From contig JANXCQ010000015.1 in assembly GCA_025060195.1 (NCBI GenBank), forward strand, positions 41,899 to 105,898: a DNA stretch of 64,000 bases, given 5' to 3'. The notes under the pieces were generated by a model. The model was not told where the DNA came from and searched no databases. It saw only the letters and a list, made by a program, of their open reading frames with translations. A program made the translations under genes and the position numbers. Source of the DNA: Gemmatales bacterium. GTDB taxonomy: Bacteria; Planctomycetota; Planctomycetia; Gemmatales; HRBIN36. Of the stretch, positions 42,231-53,476 are shown one piece after another (the stretch's first letter is position 1; each line of letters opens with the position of its first letter).

Positions 42231-45200
42231 TTAGTTACCGCCAACGCGCATCAGATCACGCGCATTTTCTTCAAAGGCAGCCATGAGGACCTCCTCTTCT
42301 GGTAGTCCTCGGGCCCGTAAGCGTTTTTGTGCCTCAATTACTCGACGATAGTCATTCGGATAGACCTTGATAAATTTCGGTTGATAGTGTTCCCATAGGG
42401 CTAAAATTTTCCAAGCTTTCTTACTACCTGTATACTGGGCGTGCTTACGAATCATCTCCCGTACTTCTTCGATATCCTCTGGATCCTCCAGAGGGAATAG
42501 TTGCACCATAGTAAGATTACACCGGTTAGCAAAGTCCCCCGTTTCATCTAAGACATAAGCAATACCCCCTGACATTCCCGCAGCGAAATTACGCCCCGTC
42601 GGACCCAAGACGACGACGCGACCACCGGTCATATATTCGCACCCGTGGTCGCCCACGGCCTCTACCACGGCCCGCACCCCACTATTCCGAACGCAAAAGC
42701 GCTCCCCGGCCATGCCGTAAATATACGCTTCCCCACTGGTTGCTCCATAAAAGGCCACATTGCCGATAATCAGGTTCGCTTCCGGCTCAAAAGTCGAGCC
42801 GCGGGGCGGGTAAACTATAATCTTTCCCCCCGATAAGCCCTTACCTATATAGTCATTGGCATCTCCCTCTAAAATTAGGGTCAGTCCACGTGGTATAAAC
42901 GCACCAAAACTTTGGCCTGCGGAACCCTGAAAGTGCAAAGTGATCGTGTCCTCAGGCAGACCCGATTCTCCATATTTTCGTGTGATTTCGCTTCCTAATA
43001 TAGTGCCCACTGTGCGATTTACATTACGAATTGGCAACGTGGCTCGCACTGGCTTTCCTTCCTCTAGAGCCGGCTTACACAGGTCAAGCAGGACCGTCCA
43101 GTCTAGCGATTTTTCAATCCCATGATTTTGCGGAATTTGGCAATAAGTACCATAATCCGGGGGCACCTGGGGTTTATAGAGGATAGCCGAATAATCTAAG
43201 GTTTTCGCTTTCGCATGGGCAATTTCCTTATTGAACTCCAGCAAATCGGAACGTCCGACCATATCGTCGAATTTGCGAAAACCGAGCTCAGCCATGTATT
43301 CCCGCACTTCTTGAGCCACAAAGCGCATAAAGTTGACCACATATTCCGGCTTGCCCATAAACTTTTCCCGGAGCCTCGGATCTTGCGTTGCGACCCCAAC
43401 TGGACAAGTATTTAGATGACACACCCGCATCATAATGCAACCAAGAGCCACTAGGGGCGCCGTGGCGAAGCCGAATTCCTCAGCTCCTAATAACGCCCCA
43501 ATAACCACATCGCGTCCTGTTTTCAATTGACCGTCCACTTCGACAATAATGCGGCTTCGCAAATTATTTTGTAAAAGAATCTGGTGCGTTTCTGCCAAGC
43601 CTAATTCCCAGGGAATACCTGCGTGTTTGATACTGGTCAGGGGCGAAGCGCCGGTGCCACCATCGTGGCCACTAATCAGGACGACATCGGCGTGCCCCTT
43701 AGCCACGCCCGCAGCGATAGTACCGACACCTACCTCAGCTACTAACTTGACGCTAATGCGAGCATGGTGGTTAGCATTTTTTAGGTCATAAATGAGCTGG
43801 GCCAGGTCCTCAATAGAGTAAATGTCATGGTGCGGGGGCGGCGAAATCAGTCCCACGCCGGGAGTCGAATGACGTACCTTAGCGATCCAGGGATAAACTT
43901 TATGTCCTGGTAATTGACCTCCTTCGCCGGGCTTAGCCCCTTGGGCGATCTTAATCTGTAGTTCCTGAGCGTTGACCAAATATAAACTGGTTACACCAAA
44001 ACGTCCGGACGCGACCTGTTTGATAGCACTATTTTTGGAATCGCCGTTTGGCAGGGGCTTATAGCGTTCTGGGTCTTCGCCTCCTTCTCCAGTATTGCTT
44101 TTGCCCCCGATTCGATTCATCGCAATCGCTAAGGCTTCGTGCGCTTCTTTACTAATGGAGCCATAAGACATCGCGCCCGTCTTAAATCGTTTCATGATAT
44201 TTTCCACCGGCTCCACTTCGTCTAACGGAACTGGAGGCTGCACTTTCTTGAACTTGAGCAGACTGCGCAAGGTACAAAGGTTCTTTTCTTGATTATCAAT
44301 CAGAGCACTATATTCCTTGAAAGCCTTATAGTCGTTATTACGAACGGCGTATTGCAGCTTATGAACTGTCTCTGGATTGAAGAGATGAAATTCTCCGTCC
44401 TTGCGATATTGATATTGGCCACCGGGATCTAAAACGCGCCCCTCAGTGACCCGTTCTGGAAAGGCTTCTCGATGCCGAGCCAAGCTCTCTTGCGCAATAA
44501 TGTCAAGACCAATTCCCCCAAGACGCGACGCGGTCCAGGTGAAGTACTTATCAATCACCTCTTGACCTAAGCCTATTGCCTCAAAAATCTGTGCCCCACG
44601 ATAACTTTGGATAGTAGAAATGCCCATTTTCGACATAACCTTAACGATACCCTTAACGACAGCTTTGATATAGTTTTTGACGGCTTTCTTTTCGTCGATC
44701 TCTTCCAGCCAACCGTCGCGCACTAACTGACGAACCGTTTCATAAGCCAAGTAGGGGCAAATGGCACCGGCGCCATAACCAATGAGCAAGGAAAAATGAT
44801 GTACTTCGCGTGGCTCCCCACTGTCGACGACGAGGCCACAGCGGGTGCGCGTGCCCTGTCGAATGAGATAATGATGTACGGCGCCGGTAGCCAAAAGAGC
44901 CGGGATGGCCGCCCATTCACGGCAAACGCCTCGATCGGAAAGAATCAGGATGTCGCACCCTTCACGGATTGCTTGATCTGCTTGGGTACATAGGTCTTCC
45001 AGGGCACGTTCTAAACCTTTCCCACCTGATTCGGCACGGTACAGCATCCGTAAGGTGCGCGCCTTGAACCGCCAAGGATTCCTACCATCTAATGCTTGAA
45101 GTTTCATTAACTCTTCTTCGGTAAGGATTGGAATAGGTAACTTTACTTGCCGACAGGATTCTGGCTGGGGATCTAATAAATTGCCCTCTGCGCCGAGGGT

Positions 45201-46970
45201 TGTCTCTTCACTAACAATGATTTCTTCACGAATAGCGTCTATAGGCGGGTTAGTTACTTGCGCAAACAGCTGCTTGAAATAGTTATATAGGAGCTGTGGC
45301 TTATTAGATAAAACGGCAAGGGGTGTATCGGTTCCCATAGAGCCAACTGGTTCAACGCCGTCGCGCGCCATTGGCACGAGAATTAGACGCAGGTCTTCCA
45401 TGGTGTAGCCGAAGGCTCGTTGCAACGTGAGTAGATCTAGATCGGAGCGATTGGCTTCATGGTTACCACCGCGCCAGCCAGTTTGTTGTCCGTTAGTCGC
45501 GCTCTTCTCGCCGCTGAGCACTTCCGAACACGAGGTTACGTTCCTTAGGAGCGGGGCACTGCAACTGTCGTTCATCGCAACCGAATCAGGCGCAGGTAAC
45601 CGATGAATGGGCACTAAATATCGTCGTAGCCAATCGGCATAAGGTTTTTCCCGGGCGATTCTTTCCTTAATCTCCTCATCGGGAATAATTCGGCCTTCGT
45701 TGAGGTCAATCAGCAACATGCGCCCTGGTTGGACCCGCCCCTTGAAGGCGACCAACTCGGCCGGCACATCTAGCACGCCTACTTCCGAGGCCATAAGTAC
45801 TAGGTCATTCTTCAGCACATAATAGCGCGAGGGGCGCAAGCCGTTGCGGTCTAACACGGCCCCGATCTGCGAACCGTCTGTGAAGGCGATACAAGCCGGG
45901 CCGTCCCAAGGTTCCATGAGGCAGGCGTGATATTCATAGAAAGCCCGTTTGGTTTCGCTCATGCTCTCATGTTTGCTCCAAGGTTCGGGAATCATCATCA
46001 TCACGGCGTGAGGTAACGACCTGCCGGCCAATACTAACATTTCCAATGCGTTGTCGAACATCGCCGAGTCGCTGCCGGACTCGTCAATGACGGGCAGCAC
46101 CTTTTTGATATCGTCGCCGAACAAGGGCGAGGCAAATAACGTTTGCCTGGCGTGCATCCAATTCACGTTGCCCCGCAGCGTGTTGATTTCTCCATTATGA
46201 CACAGATAACGATATGGATGCGCACGCGACCAGGAGGGAAAAGTATTCGTGCTGAAACGGGAGTGAACCATTGCTAAGGCACTTTCCAGATCCGGAGCCG
46301 ACAAGTCAGGATAAAACGTGGCCAATTGACTTGCCTTGAGCATGCCTTTGTAAACTATGGTGCGATGAGAAAGGCTGGGGATGTAAAACATGTGTTTTTG
46401 GCTCAGCTGCGAGCTACGTACCCAGTTTTCCAGGCGTTTACGAATAACGAAGAGCTTGCGCTCGAAGGCGAGTTCATCCGCCAAGAATGATCCCCGGCTA
46501 ATGAACACTTGTCGGATCACTGGTTGGCAGGATTTTGCGGTTTGTCCCAACGGCGAATTATCAGTCGGAACCGTGCGCCAGCCGAGAACTGTTTGTCCTT
46601 CTTCTTGAGCAATGGCCTCTAACTGATGTTCAATCGTGAGCCGCTCTTCGTTCTTAGTGGGAAGAAAGACCATACCGACGCCATAAAAACCAGGCGGGGG
46701 AAGACGAATGCCTAGTTCATCGGCAACGCGGGCTAGGAAACGATGAGGCATTTGCACCAGGATGCCTGCACCGTCTCCAGTATTTTCTTCGCAACCGCAG
46801 GCGCCGCGGTGCTCCAAGTTGAGCAACATTTGAATGGCTTGGCGGATCAGTTGGTGCGAGCGTCGATTTTTTACGTCCACAAGAAAGCCGACGCCGCAGG
46901 CGTCATGCTCGTATTGCGGGTCATATAGCCCTTGAGGGCGGTACGGATTGCCGTTATCGTAAGGTGGCAT
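42231..46970 (-). CDS. gltB: Glutamate synthase large subunit
   Basis: This 1579-residue subunit has the N-terminal class II glutamine amidotransferase domain (nucleophile Cys in [13 protein letters not shown], preceded by a propeptide of about 20 residues), a central domain, the FMN-binding synthase domain ([31 protein letters not shown]), the 3Fe-4S motif [15 protein letters not shown] and the C-terminal beta-helix domain with repeated GGxxxV motifs ([16 protein letters not shown]). It makes glutamate with GltD. ATG 46970 has GAGG 8 bases upstream; the frame extends to 47012. A LysR regulator gene lies immediately upstream and is a likely controller, by analogy with gltC. Confidence 0.97.
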   Translation of the reverse strand: MPPYDNGNPYRPQGLYDPQYEHDACGVGFLVDVKNRRSHQLIRQAIQMLLNLEHRGACGCEENTGDGAGILVQMPHRFLARVADELGIRLPPPGFYGVGMVFLPTKNEERLTIEHQLEAIAQEEGQTVLGWRTVPTDNSPLGQTAKSCQPVIRQVFISRGSFLADELAFERKLFVIRKRLENWVRSSQLSQKHMFYIPSLSHRTIVYKGMLKASQLATFYPDLSAPDLESALAMVHSRFSTNTFPSWSRAHPYRYLCHNGEINTLRGNVNWMHARQTLFASPLFGDDIKKVLPVIDESGSDSAMFDNALEMLVLAGRSLPHAVMMMIPEPWSKHESMSETKRAFYEYHACLMEPWDGPACIAFTDGSQIGAVLDRNGLRPSRYYVLKNDLVLMASEVGVLDVPAELVAFKGRVQPGRMLLIDLNEGRIIPDEEIKERIAREKPYADWLRRYLVPIHRLPAPDSVAMNDSCSAPLLRNVTSCSEVLSGEKSATNGQQTGWRGGNHEANRSDLDLLTLQRAFGYTMEDLRLILVPMARDGVEPVGSMGTDTPLAVLSNKPQLLYNYFKQLFAQVTNPPIDAIREEIIVSEETTLGAEGNLLDPQPESCRQVKLPIPILTEEELMKLQALDGRNPWRFKARTLRMLYRAESGGKGLERALEDLCTQADQAIREGCDILILSDRGVCREWAAIPALLATGAVHHYLIRQGTRTRCGLVVDSGEPREVHHFSLLIGYGAGAICPYLAYETVRQLVRDGWLEEIDEKKAVKNYIKAVVKGIVKVMSKMGISTIQSYRGAQIFEAIGLGQEVIDKYFTWTASRLGGIGLDIIAQESLARHREAFPERVTEGRVLDPGGQYQYRKDGEFHLFNPETVHKLQYAVRNNDYKAFKEYSALIDNQEKNLCTLRSLLKFKKVQPPVPLDEVEPVENIMKRFKTGAMSYGSISKEAHEALAIAMNRIGGKSNTGEGGEDPERYKPLPNGDSKNSAIKQVASGRFGVTSLYLVNAQELQIKIAQGAKPGEGGQLPGHKVYPWIAKVRHSTPGVGLISPPPHHDIYSIEDLAQLIYDLKNANHHARISVKLVAEVGVGTIAAGVAKGHADVVLISGHDGGTGASPLTSIKHAGIPWELGLAETHQILLQNNLRSRIIVEVDGQLKTGRDVVIGALLGAEEFGFATAPLVALGCIMMRVCHLNTCPVGVATQDPRLREKFMGKPEYVVNFMRFVAQEVREYMAELGFRKFDDMVGRSDLLEFNKEIAHAKAKTLDYSAILYKPQVPPDYGTYCQIPQNHGIEKSLDWTVLLDLCKPALEEGKPVRATLPIRNVNRTVGTILGSEITRKYGESGLPEDTITLHFQGSAGQSFGAFIPRGLTLILEGDANDYIGKGLSGGKIIVYPPRGSTFEPEANLIIGNVAFYGATSGEAYIYGMAGERFCVRNSGVRAVVEAVGDHGCEYMTGGRVVVLGPTGRNFAAGMSGGIAYVLDETGDFANRCNLTMVQLFPLEDPEDIEEVREMIRKHAQYTGSKKAWKILALWEHYQPKFIKVYPNDYRRVIEAQKRLRARGLPEEEVLMAAFEENARDLMRVGGN

Positions 46971-47138
46971 GGCTCCTACCTCGTTGCAAGCAGTTGTCTG
47001 TCCGGCGGCCACCGTTCCAATCTCGAGCTTGGGTTAGAAGCGAGGCGGTGCGATCTTGCCATCACTTCGGAATAGTTTCGACAATAGGCAGCATGGTGTC
47101 GGGGATGGAAGCACCGCCGGGTAGCGCTGAACTATCTG

Positions 47139-48125
47139 TCAGGCGGAGATTGAAGCCGGCACCAGGGAGGATGGGGCCTGACTGCAGGAGGCATCGCGGG
47201 GCAGCCCGGGCTGTTCAGGCTGGCTGGTGAAATGGTCGTCGGGCTGGCGTAACACCTCGACGAAGCGCTGGGCCGCTAGGCTGAGCCGCGGACTGCGACG
47301 GTAGATGATGCCTAAGGGCCGAACCAGGCGTGCATCGGCCAGGGGGATGGCCACCAAAGTCTGAGCTTGCACTTCGCGGCGAATAGTAGGTTCGGGCAAC
47401 AAAGCAATACCCGCCCCTGCTTCAACTGCTTTCTTGATGTTTTCGATGTTATCAAATTCCATGACTACTTGGACGCTGACCCCGTGCTGGCGTAAGAAGC
47501 GGTCTACCTGACGGCGAATGACCAACCCTTTTTCAAAATGAACGTAAGGCTGCCCCTGAAGGGCTGCGATACGAATTTCCCGACGCTTGGCCCAGGGATG
47601 TTGAGGGGCACACGCCACCACCATGACCTCTTCACGCCAAGGTAAGGCCACCAGCTTTCGTCCGGGCGTGGGGAAAGAAACCAATCCTAAGTCGGCAGTG
47701 CCGTCGAGAACCCGCTGGTAAACTTGATCGGGGTGCAGGTAATCAATATGCACATTAGCCCGGGGATCGATCCGGCGAAAACGCTCCACGTACTGACTCA
47801 TGTCCCGCAAACTTACGGAGTAAATAGCAGCGACACGAACGGGCAATTGTAAATGGTCCGAGTTGTTGCGTAGGGAGCGTTCCAGGGCTTGGAAGCGTTC
47901 CAGCAATTCTCGACAACCGTGATAGAAAATTTTCCCTTCGGCGGTCAGTTGCAGTGGTCGGCTTGAGCGGTCGATTAGCTGGACGCGCAGCCGCCGCTCC
48001 AGTTGCGCGATCGCCTGGGAGACGGCTGATTGGCTCACGCCATTTACCTGGGCCGCCTTCGAAAAGCTCTGCCAACTGACAACGTCACAAAAAATCTTCA
48101 AGGTTTCCAGATGCATCGCTCCCAT
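47139..48125 (-). CDS. LysR family transcriptional regulator
   Basis: This protein of about 328 residues has the LysR winged HTH at residues 5-65 (LETLKIFCDVVSWQSFSKAAQVNGVSQSAVSQAIAQLERRL) and a two-lobed effector-binding domain, with the recurrent RVAAIYSVSLRDM and AGAGIALLPE segments. It is of the CysB/CbbR-like group judged by style only. ATG 48125 or 48116 could be the start; the frame reaches TTG 48152, which overlaps the repeats described at 48133-48178. It lies 168 bases upstream of gltB on the same strand, so regulation of glutamate synthase is a reasonable guess, as GltC does in Bacillus. Its effector is unknown. Confidence 0.88.
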   Translation of the reverse strand: MGAMHLETLKIFCDVVSWQSFSKAAQVNGVSQSAVSQAIAQLERRLRVQLIDRSSRPLQLTAEGKIFYHGCRELLERFQALERSLRNNSDHLQLPVRVAAIYSVSLRDMSQYVERFRRIDPRANVHIDYLHPDQVYQRVLDGTADLGLVSFPTPGRKLVALPWREEVMVVACAPQHPWAKRREIRIAALQGQPYVHFEKGLVIRRQVDRFLRQHGVSVQVVMEFDNIENIKKAVEAGAGIALLPEPTIRREVQAQTLVAIPLADARLVRPLGIIYRRSPRLSLAAQRFVEVLRQPDDHFTSQPEQPGLPRDASCSQAPSSLVPASISA

Positions 48126-48132
48126 AGTAGTA

Positions 48133-48178
48133 ATTGATTTTGCTAATGACAAGTCTCCAAAATATCAATTTTTCTAAT
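48133..48178. promoter_or_regulatory. Candidate LysR operator: two 15-bp repeats
   Basis: On the plus strand ATTGATTTTGCTAAT (48133-48147) and ATCAATTTTTCTAAT (48164-48178) differ at 4 of 15 positions and are spaced by 31 bases, about three helical turns. They lie just upstream of the LysR start, the place for autoregulation sites. Function is inferred from position. Confidence 0.4.
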
Positions 48179-48344
48179 ATAGCTGATTTGGGTAGCCCTA
48201 GGGTCGCGTCTTGATCACGAAGCAGGCCCGGGGAGCCAAATGGGCACCAAGTTGTGAAGCGGGAGCTTGTAAAATGAGCCAGGAGTTAGCCACCCGACGA
48301 CTTGCCAAAACTTGGTACCAGGCTCTGCTCTAGGGATTCATCGC

Positions 48345-50552
48345 ATGACGACTGCGGCTCCGAGGGCCAATCCGCCGGCGAGGATCGATCCTTTGGGAGA
48401 AAGTGCACAGTATGTGCGGGGCGTAGGCCCAGCACGTTTTGAATTGTTGCAGCGGTTGGGCATCACTACCGTGCGCGATCTACTGTTTTACGCCCCGCGG
48501 GATTATGAGGATCTCACTGACTTCCGTCCCATTGCACAATTACAGCCGGAGAAGCTCCAAAGCGTGGTGGGCGAAGTGGTCGAGATTGACACTCGTAGCA
48601 CGCGCAGGGGTTTGGCGGTTGTCTCTGTGCTCGTGCAGGACGGTACTGGCGTCTTGGAAGCGGTTTGGTATCAGCAGCCATTCATGGCTCAGAAATTTCG
48701 CCCTGGGCAGCGTCTTGTGCTCAGTGGCAAGCCGAGACGGTCCCGACAAGGCTACTGGCAAATGGCACATCCGCGCGTCCAACCAGTTGACGCTCAGGAG
48801 AATTTCCCAGCTAACGAGACGCCCATCCTGCCCATTTATTCCCTGACTGAGGGGCTACGGCAGGAGCAATTACGCCGGATTATTCGTAATGCCTTAGAGC
48901 AGTACGGCGACTTGGTACCAGAAAGCTTGCCTGAGGCGTTGCGGCAAGCGCGGAACCTGCCGACCTTGAGGCAAACGCTACACTGGCTGCATCATCCGAA
49001 AACGCTCGAAGAAGCGCGACAGGCGCGCCGAAGGTTGGCTTACGAGGAATTTCTCATCTTACATCTGGCACTAGCGCATCGTCGCCGGGATGTGAATGCG
49101 CAGGTGCGTGCGCCTCAGATGCAGCTGACCCGTCTAATCGATCAGCGTATACGTCGGCTCTTCCCGTTTACCTTGACCCGCGATCAGGAACGGGCCATTG
49201 CTGAGATTTGTCGCGACATGGCCCAGGATCGACCGATGCGGCGGTTGTTGCAAGCGGATGTAGGTGCCGGGAAAACGGCCGTGGCAGTTTATGCGTTGCT
49301 CGTATGCGTGGCCAATAAACATCAGGCGGCGCTCATGGCACCAACTGAAGTACTGGCGCGACAACACTGGCAAACGCTGAACAACTACTTGGCCCACAGC
49401 CGCGTACGCCGTGTCCTGTTGACTGGCTCACTATCGGAGGCCCAAAGAAGCCTCGCGCTGGGCGAAATTCGCATGGGCCAGGTAGATTTGGTCGTGGGTA
49501 CGCAGGCATTGATCCAGAATGACGTGGAGTTCCACCGCTTAGGCTTGGTGATTATTGACGAGCAACATCGTTTTGGCGTGCTTCAACGGGCGCAATTTCG
49601 CAACTTGGGAGGGGATGGTAGAACCCAGCCTCACTATCTGGTCATGACCGCGACGCCCATCCCGCGGACTGTGGCGCTCACTTTGTTCGGCGACCTGGAC
49701 GTCTCGGTCATTCGCCAAATGCCCCCGGGACGACAACCGGTGAAGACCAAGCTCGTTCCCGAAAGCCAGCGCCCTGAGTTGGAAAAATATCTGCGGGCCG
49801 AGGTGGAGAAAGGACGCCAGCTTTACGTCGTATGTCCACTGGTCGAGGGCGCAGCTGAGGAAGAACTCGTAGGCGACCTGTACGACGACTGGTCGGAACA
49901 CACTCAATCACGTGGTCGGAACGACCTTGCTTCGGAAACAGCGCGTTACAAAGGGGCGGAACAACATTATGAGTACCTGCGCGATGGGCCGTTTCGCGGT
50001 TTGACGGTCGGCTTACTCCATGGCCGGATGGACGAGCGCCGCAAGGAAAGCGTCATGGCACGGTTCCGCCGCGGAGAGATTCACGTGCTTGTGTGCACGA
50101 CGGTAATTGAGGTAGGCGTGGATGTGCCGAATGCTACCTTGATGGTCATCGAACATGCCGAGCGGTTTGGTTTGTCGCAGCTTCACCAACTCCGCGGCCG
50201 AGTGACGCGTGGCCCCGTGGCAGGCGAGTGTTATCTATTTGCCGACATCAGCAACGACTTATGTCGTACACGCCTCCGGCTGTTCGTTCAAACCACGGAT
50301 GGCTTCGAATTGGCCGAGGCCGATGCCCGCTTGCGAGGAATTGGCCAATTCTTTGGCACACGCCAACATGGTGTCAGCGAATTGCGCTATGCCAGTTTCG
50401 TTAAAGATGGGGATTTGCTCGAACAAGCCAGGCAAGACGCATTGGAACTGGCACGAGCAGATCCCGGCCTGCGACAGGAGTGCCACCGCGAGTTACGGCG
50501 TGCTGTCCTGGAACGATATGGGGATAAACTGGATTTAGCGGAGATTGGCTAA
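48345..50552 (+). CDS. recG: ATP-dependent DNA helicase RecG
   Basis: The 735-residue helicase remodels stalled forks and branches. The N-terminal wedge/OB domain (YVRGVGPARFELLQRLGI, VVGEVVEIDTR) precedes two RecA-like lobes: Walker A ADVGAGKTAVA, MAPTEVLARQHW, Walker B with IIDEQHRFG (DEQH), VMTATPIPRT, then VVCPLVEG, LLHGRMDERRKE and a QLRGRVTRG motif. The C-terminal TTDGFELAEADARLRGIGQFFGTRQHG motif is characteristic of RecG. ATG 48345 has AGGGA 8 bases upstream; the frame extends to 48312. It is followed by a hairpin with a T-tract. Confidence 0.96.
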   Translation: MTTAAPRANPPARIDPLGESAQYVRGVGPARFELLQRLGITTVRDLLFYAPRDYEDLTDFRPIAQLQPEKLQSVVGEVVEIDTRSTRRGLAVVSVLVQDGTGVLEAVWYQQPFMAQKFRPGQRLVLSGKPRRSRQGYWQMAHPRVQPVDAQENFPANETPILPIYSLTEGLRQEQLRRIIRNALEQYGDLVPESLPEALRQARNLPTLRQTLHWLHHPKTLEEARQARRRLAYEEFLILHLALAHRRRDVNAQVRAPQMQLTRLIDQRIRRLFPFTLTRDQERAIAEICRDMAQDRPMRRLLQADVGAGKTAVAVYALLVCVANKHQAALMAPTEVLARQHWQTLNNYLAHSRVRRVLLTGSLSEAQRSLALGEIRMGQVDLVVGTQALIQNDVEFHRLGLVIIDEQHRFGVLQRAQFRNLGGDGRTQPHYLVMTATPIPRTVALTLFGDLDVSVIRQMPPGRQPVKTKLVPESQRPELEKYLRAEVEKGRQLYVVCPLVEGAAEEELVGDLYDDWSEHTQSRGRNDLASETARYKGAEQHYEYLRDGPFRGLTVGLLHGRMDERRKESVMARFRRGEIHVLVCTTVIEVGVDVPNATLMVIEHAERFGLSQLHQLRGRVTRGPVAGECYLFADISNDLCRTRLRLFVQTTDGFELAEADARLRGIGQFFGTRQHGVSELRYASFVKDGDLLEQARQDALELARADPGLRQECHRELRRAVLERYGDKLDLAEIG

Positions 50553-50554
50553 CT

Positions 50555-50573
50555 AAGGCCCATCGCCTTTTTT
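50555..50573 (+). terminator. Intrinsic terminator after recG
   Basis: A 5-bp stem (AAGGC/GCCTT) with a 5-base loop leads straight into six Ts. It lies 2 bases after the recG stop and before the convergent maltokinase-like gene. Confidence 0.45.
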
Positions 50574-50606
50574 CCAGCGGACTTGTACCGCGCGCCGAAT
50601 TGAGAG

Positions 50607-52373
50607 TCAGCCCGACTTAGCCCAGCGATTCGCCTCGCTCGCGACTAGGTCTGACAGCCCACGTAGAGGAATCTCCACCCAGTCCGGGCGGTGGTTGAGT
50701 TCATAAGCGAGTTCATAAGCAGCCTTCTGGGTGAGAAACGCCGACAGCAGACGCGCCAAGTTGTCAGCAGAGGTGGGTAGCAACTGGCGAATGTGGGGAG
50801 TCTGAAGATAGCCACGCATAAAAGCTGCCGCCGACCATAGATACCATTTCTGGAACAAAAGGCGCAGTGAGACCTTCTGACGTTCAGGACAATCACGACT
50901 AGCGGCAAGCAAAGCCGCCGACGCGGCATAGTGGAAAGAGCGGAGCATGCCTGCGACATCCCGTAACGGCGACTGCTTGCGTCGACGCTCGGCTAAAGGT
51001 CGAGCAGGCTCCCCTTCAAAATCGAGAAGGATGAAATCATCCTCGGTGCACAACACTTGGCCAAGATGATAGTCGCCGTGTATGCGAATCTTCACCCCAT
51101 CGCAAGGGCTTCGATGCAAGGTAGCCAGCAACAGCAGCCACTCGCCTTCCTTGTCAAGCACCGCCTCGGCTAAGGCCCTGACGTCTGGCGCGAGTTGCGT
51201 TAGTTTACTGCGTAATAGGCTGAAACTGCTTTGCAACTGGTGCAGACAATCGGCTATGAGTGCTTCCTGATCGGCCGGTGTCCAAGGCTCCGGGCAAAAC
51301 GTAGGCTGGGATGATTCCGCCAGGGCCAAGTGCAGCTCCGCAGTGCGTTGACCAAGCAGCGCGGTTCGCGCTAAATGGGAAGCAAAAATTTGCCCCCAAG
51401 GCGGGGGTGGCGTTTCCTGGGCTAAGGCGAGCAAGTTCGCGCAGGACAAATTGCTCGGAGCCGTCTGACTATCAGCAATAACTTCGTCGGGCAACGATAT
51501 GCGACGATAGCTCTGCAATTCGTCTAACATACATTGCCAAGCGTTGCCACGATTGGCTTGAAAAGTGGTCATCATGGCGAGCAACACCGCAGCCTCGAAC
51601 GTCGAGGGAATAGCATTCTCAGCTATCGCTTTGCTGGCATCAGGTCGCATGTAAAACCAGGCGGCGAGTGCCGCAGGGACGTGCGGAAAACGGCGTTGTT
51701 CCGTGAGAAAACAGGTGATTTCCCAATCGGGGCTGATGCCCTCCTCTAAACGGCGAAATAGCTTTACCACGAAACGATCACGAAACACCGCCAAACTCTG
51801 ACTCTGCTCGCCAGGAAAAATACGAATATCCTGGGGATCGAAACGGCCGAGCGGGGTCGGCGAAAAGGCGCTGGTGTGTACGACGAAGCCGGGTTCGCTA
51901 GGCGGGGCTGACGCGGTTGGTCTCGAATGCCCAGCCAGTAGGCAAATAAGGGCCCACCAGAAAGGCTCCCAATATGTGGCCTCCAGGATGTCCCACCCAC
52001 ATTGGTTCGGCGAAGTCCAACGCAAGATGCGATACCGAGAATCGTTGTCCAGCTCGGCCGGGCATACAGTCAAAGGAAGCGTATAGCCTTCCCGGCCAGA
52101 GTCAGCGTAATCCACGACAACAATGGCCAACCAGCATGCGAGCGGTTTGCTCAATCCAATGGTCGCGCTTTCGGGGCTTCGGCGAGACTCACTTGGCTCC
52201 GGGGCAATTTGGTCAAGTCGCGGCAACGGAAGGAGCTCTGCCACGTGCACGTGCCGAATCTGGCGCGCTTTGCCACCAAACCAACGTTGGCGAGGCAAAT
52301 ACTCAGGCAGCCGATTTTCTAAGGCGTTTCGCAAGTCCAACGGAAAAGTGGGCCAAGGCTCAGACATGTTCAT
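50607..52373 (-). CDS. Maltokinase-like protein (Pep2/Mak family)
   Basis: The 588-residue protein resembles maltokinases, which make maltose-1-phosphate for the TreS-Mak-GlgE alpha-glucan route. The N-terminal cap starts YLPRQRWFGGKARQIRHV, typical of Mak and of the kinase part of TreS fusions. The kinase core has FVVKLFRRLEEG, IHGDYHLGQVL (catalytic Asp in the Brenner motif) and LLDFEGEPARPLAERR, followed by SPLRDVAGMLRSFHYAA. These are signature features. Its start overlaps the DHH gene stop, so the two are in one transcript. No treS or glgE gene is present. Whether the true substrate is maltose is not proven. Confidence 0.88.
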   Translation of the reverse strand: MNMSEPWPTFPLDLRNALENRLPEYLPRQRWFGGKARQIRHVHVAELLPLPRLDQIAPEPSESRRSPESATIGLSKPLACWLAIVVVDYADSGREGYTLPLTVCPAELDNDSRYRILRWTSPNQCGWDILEATYWEPFWWALICLLAGHSRPTASAPPSEPGFVVHTSAFSPTPLGRFDPQDIRIFPGEQSQSLAVFRDRFVVKLFRRLEEGISPDWEITCFLTEQRRFPHVPAALAAWFYMRPDASKAIAENAIPSTFEAAVLLAMMTTFQANRGNAWQCMLDELQSYRRISLPDEVIADSQTAPSNLSCANLLALAQETPPPPWGQIFASHLARTALLGQRTAELHLALAESSQPTFCPEPWTPADQEALIADCLHQLQSSFSLLRSKLTQLAPDVRALAEAVLDKEGEWLLLLATLHRSPCDGVKIRIHGDYHLGQVLCTEDDFILLDFEGEPARPLAERRRKQSPLRDVAGMLRSFHYAASAALLAASRDCPERQKVSLRLLFQKWYLWSAAAFMRGYLQTPHIRQLLPTSADNLARLLSAFLTQKAAYELAYELNHRPDWVEIPLRGLSDLVASEANRWAKSG

Positions 52374-53400
52374 GGGCCACTGCCTCGGTGCGCGTTAATT
52401 TTGCTAATTCTGCTTCCAGGGCGGAAAGCACTAACGGAATCGCTTGATCTAGGGGCTGATCGACGATGGCACCAGCGGCTGCAGCATGTCCGCCACCCCG
52501 CCAGCGTTCTGCCACCGAGGCGACGTTTAGCAATCCTCGAGAACGAAAACTCACCTTGGTTTGCCCGTGCGGCAGTTCCATAAACAGCACTCCGACCTCC
52601 ACGCCAGCGATACTCCGCGTGTATTTCACCAGTTCATCACTGTCCAGCGGTGGACTCCCGGTTTGTTCGTAGTCACGGCAGCGAACCACGCCATAGCAAA
52701 TGCGACCGCGGCCGGCCAAGTCGAGTCGCTGCAAGAATAATCCCACCAGGCGCAGGCGTTCTAAAGTTTGGCATTCGTAAATTAGTTCGTAAAGTTGATG
52801 AGGCTGAGCACCGGCCCGAACAAGCAGGTTGGCAAGGTGAAAAGTGCGAGGTTGAGTATTATTGTGATGAAACCAACCCGTGTCGGTGGCCAAAGCCACG
52901 AACAAGGCCTGGGCTATGGGCTGGCTGATGGGTACGCCCAGTTTGCGAATGGCCAGCCAAGCGATGCGTCCTGTGGCCTCGGCCTTAGGATCCACAAAGC
53001 AAAGCCCGCCCAGGTCATCCTGCGTCTGGTGATGGTCAAACACCACTTTTGGCGCCGTACTACGACGCACTCCTTCTGCGAGATTCCCTAACTGTGCCCA
53101 AGTGCCGGTATCAGCAATCACCAGCAAGTCGGCTGAGAGTAGCCATTCGGGCAAGGCCTGACCCGCAGGCACGCTCACCCAACTGTGCTCACTGTCGAGA
53201 AAACTGTACCGCTCAGGCACGTTTCCAGGAACAAAGATACGAGCCTGCTTGCCCAGACTCGATAGGGCTAACCGCAACGCCTCGCAAGAACCGAGAGTAT
53301 CTCCGTCAGGACGCACATGAGTCAATAAGGCAATGCGGCACGCTTGGTTGACCAATTGCTGCCACATCCGCCAGTCGGGCATGTTGGTTCTTCGCTTCAT
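52360..53400 (-). CDS. DHH family phosphoesterase (NrnA-like)
   Basis: The 346-residue protein is a DHH/DHHA1 phosphoesterase like NrnA, which degrades short oligoribonucleotides and 3'-phosphoadenosine 5'-phosphate. DHH motifs: THVRPDGDTLGSC (motif I), VIADTGTW (motif II), FDHHQT (the DHH motif) and an ATDTGWFHH (motif IV). The DHHA1 domain ends with GGGHAAAAGA, which binds substrate. ATG 53400 is the likely start, with weak support; the frame extends to 53427. It is translationally coupled to the maltokinase-like gene by overlap, although their functions are not obviously related. Confidence 0.9.
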   Translation of the reverse strand: MKRRTNMPDWRMWQQLVNQACRIALLTHVRPDGDTLGSCEALRLALSSLGKQARIFVPGNVPERYSFLDSEHSWVSVPAGQALPEWLLSADLLVIADTGTWAQLGNLAEGVRRSTAPKVVFDHHQTQDDLGGLCFVDPKAEATGRIAWLAIRKLGVPISQPIAQALFVALATDTGWFHHNNTQPRTFHLANLLVRAGAQPHQLYELIYECQTLERLRLVGLFLQRLDLAGRGRICYGVVRCRDYEQTGSPPLDSDELVKYTRSIAGVEVGVLFMELPHGQTKVSFRSRGLLNVASVAERWRGGGHAAAAGAIVDQPLDQAIPLVLSALEAELAKLTRTEAVAHEHV

Positions 53401-53476
53401 GGAAGTTTCCACACAGGACCATTCCACGCATTGCCACTTTTGGAAGCACGCTACTAGCCTGAGCGCTTGCGCAAAG

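Noticed and set aside
46971..47138. A glutamine riboswitch or LysR site before gltB
   Set aside because: No matching structure and no copy of the 15-bp repeat could be found in this gap.
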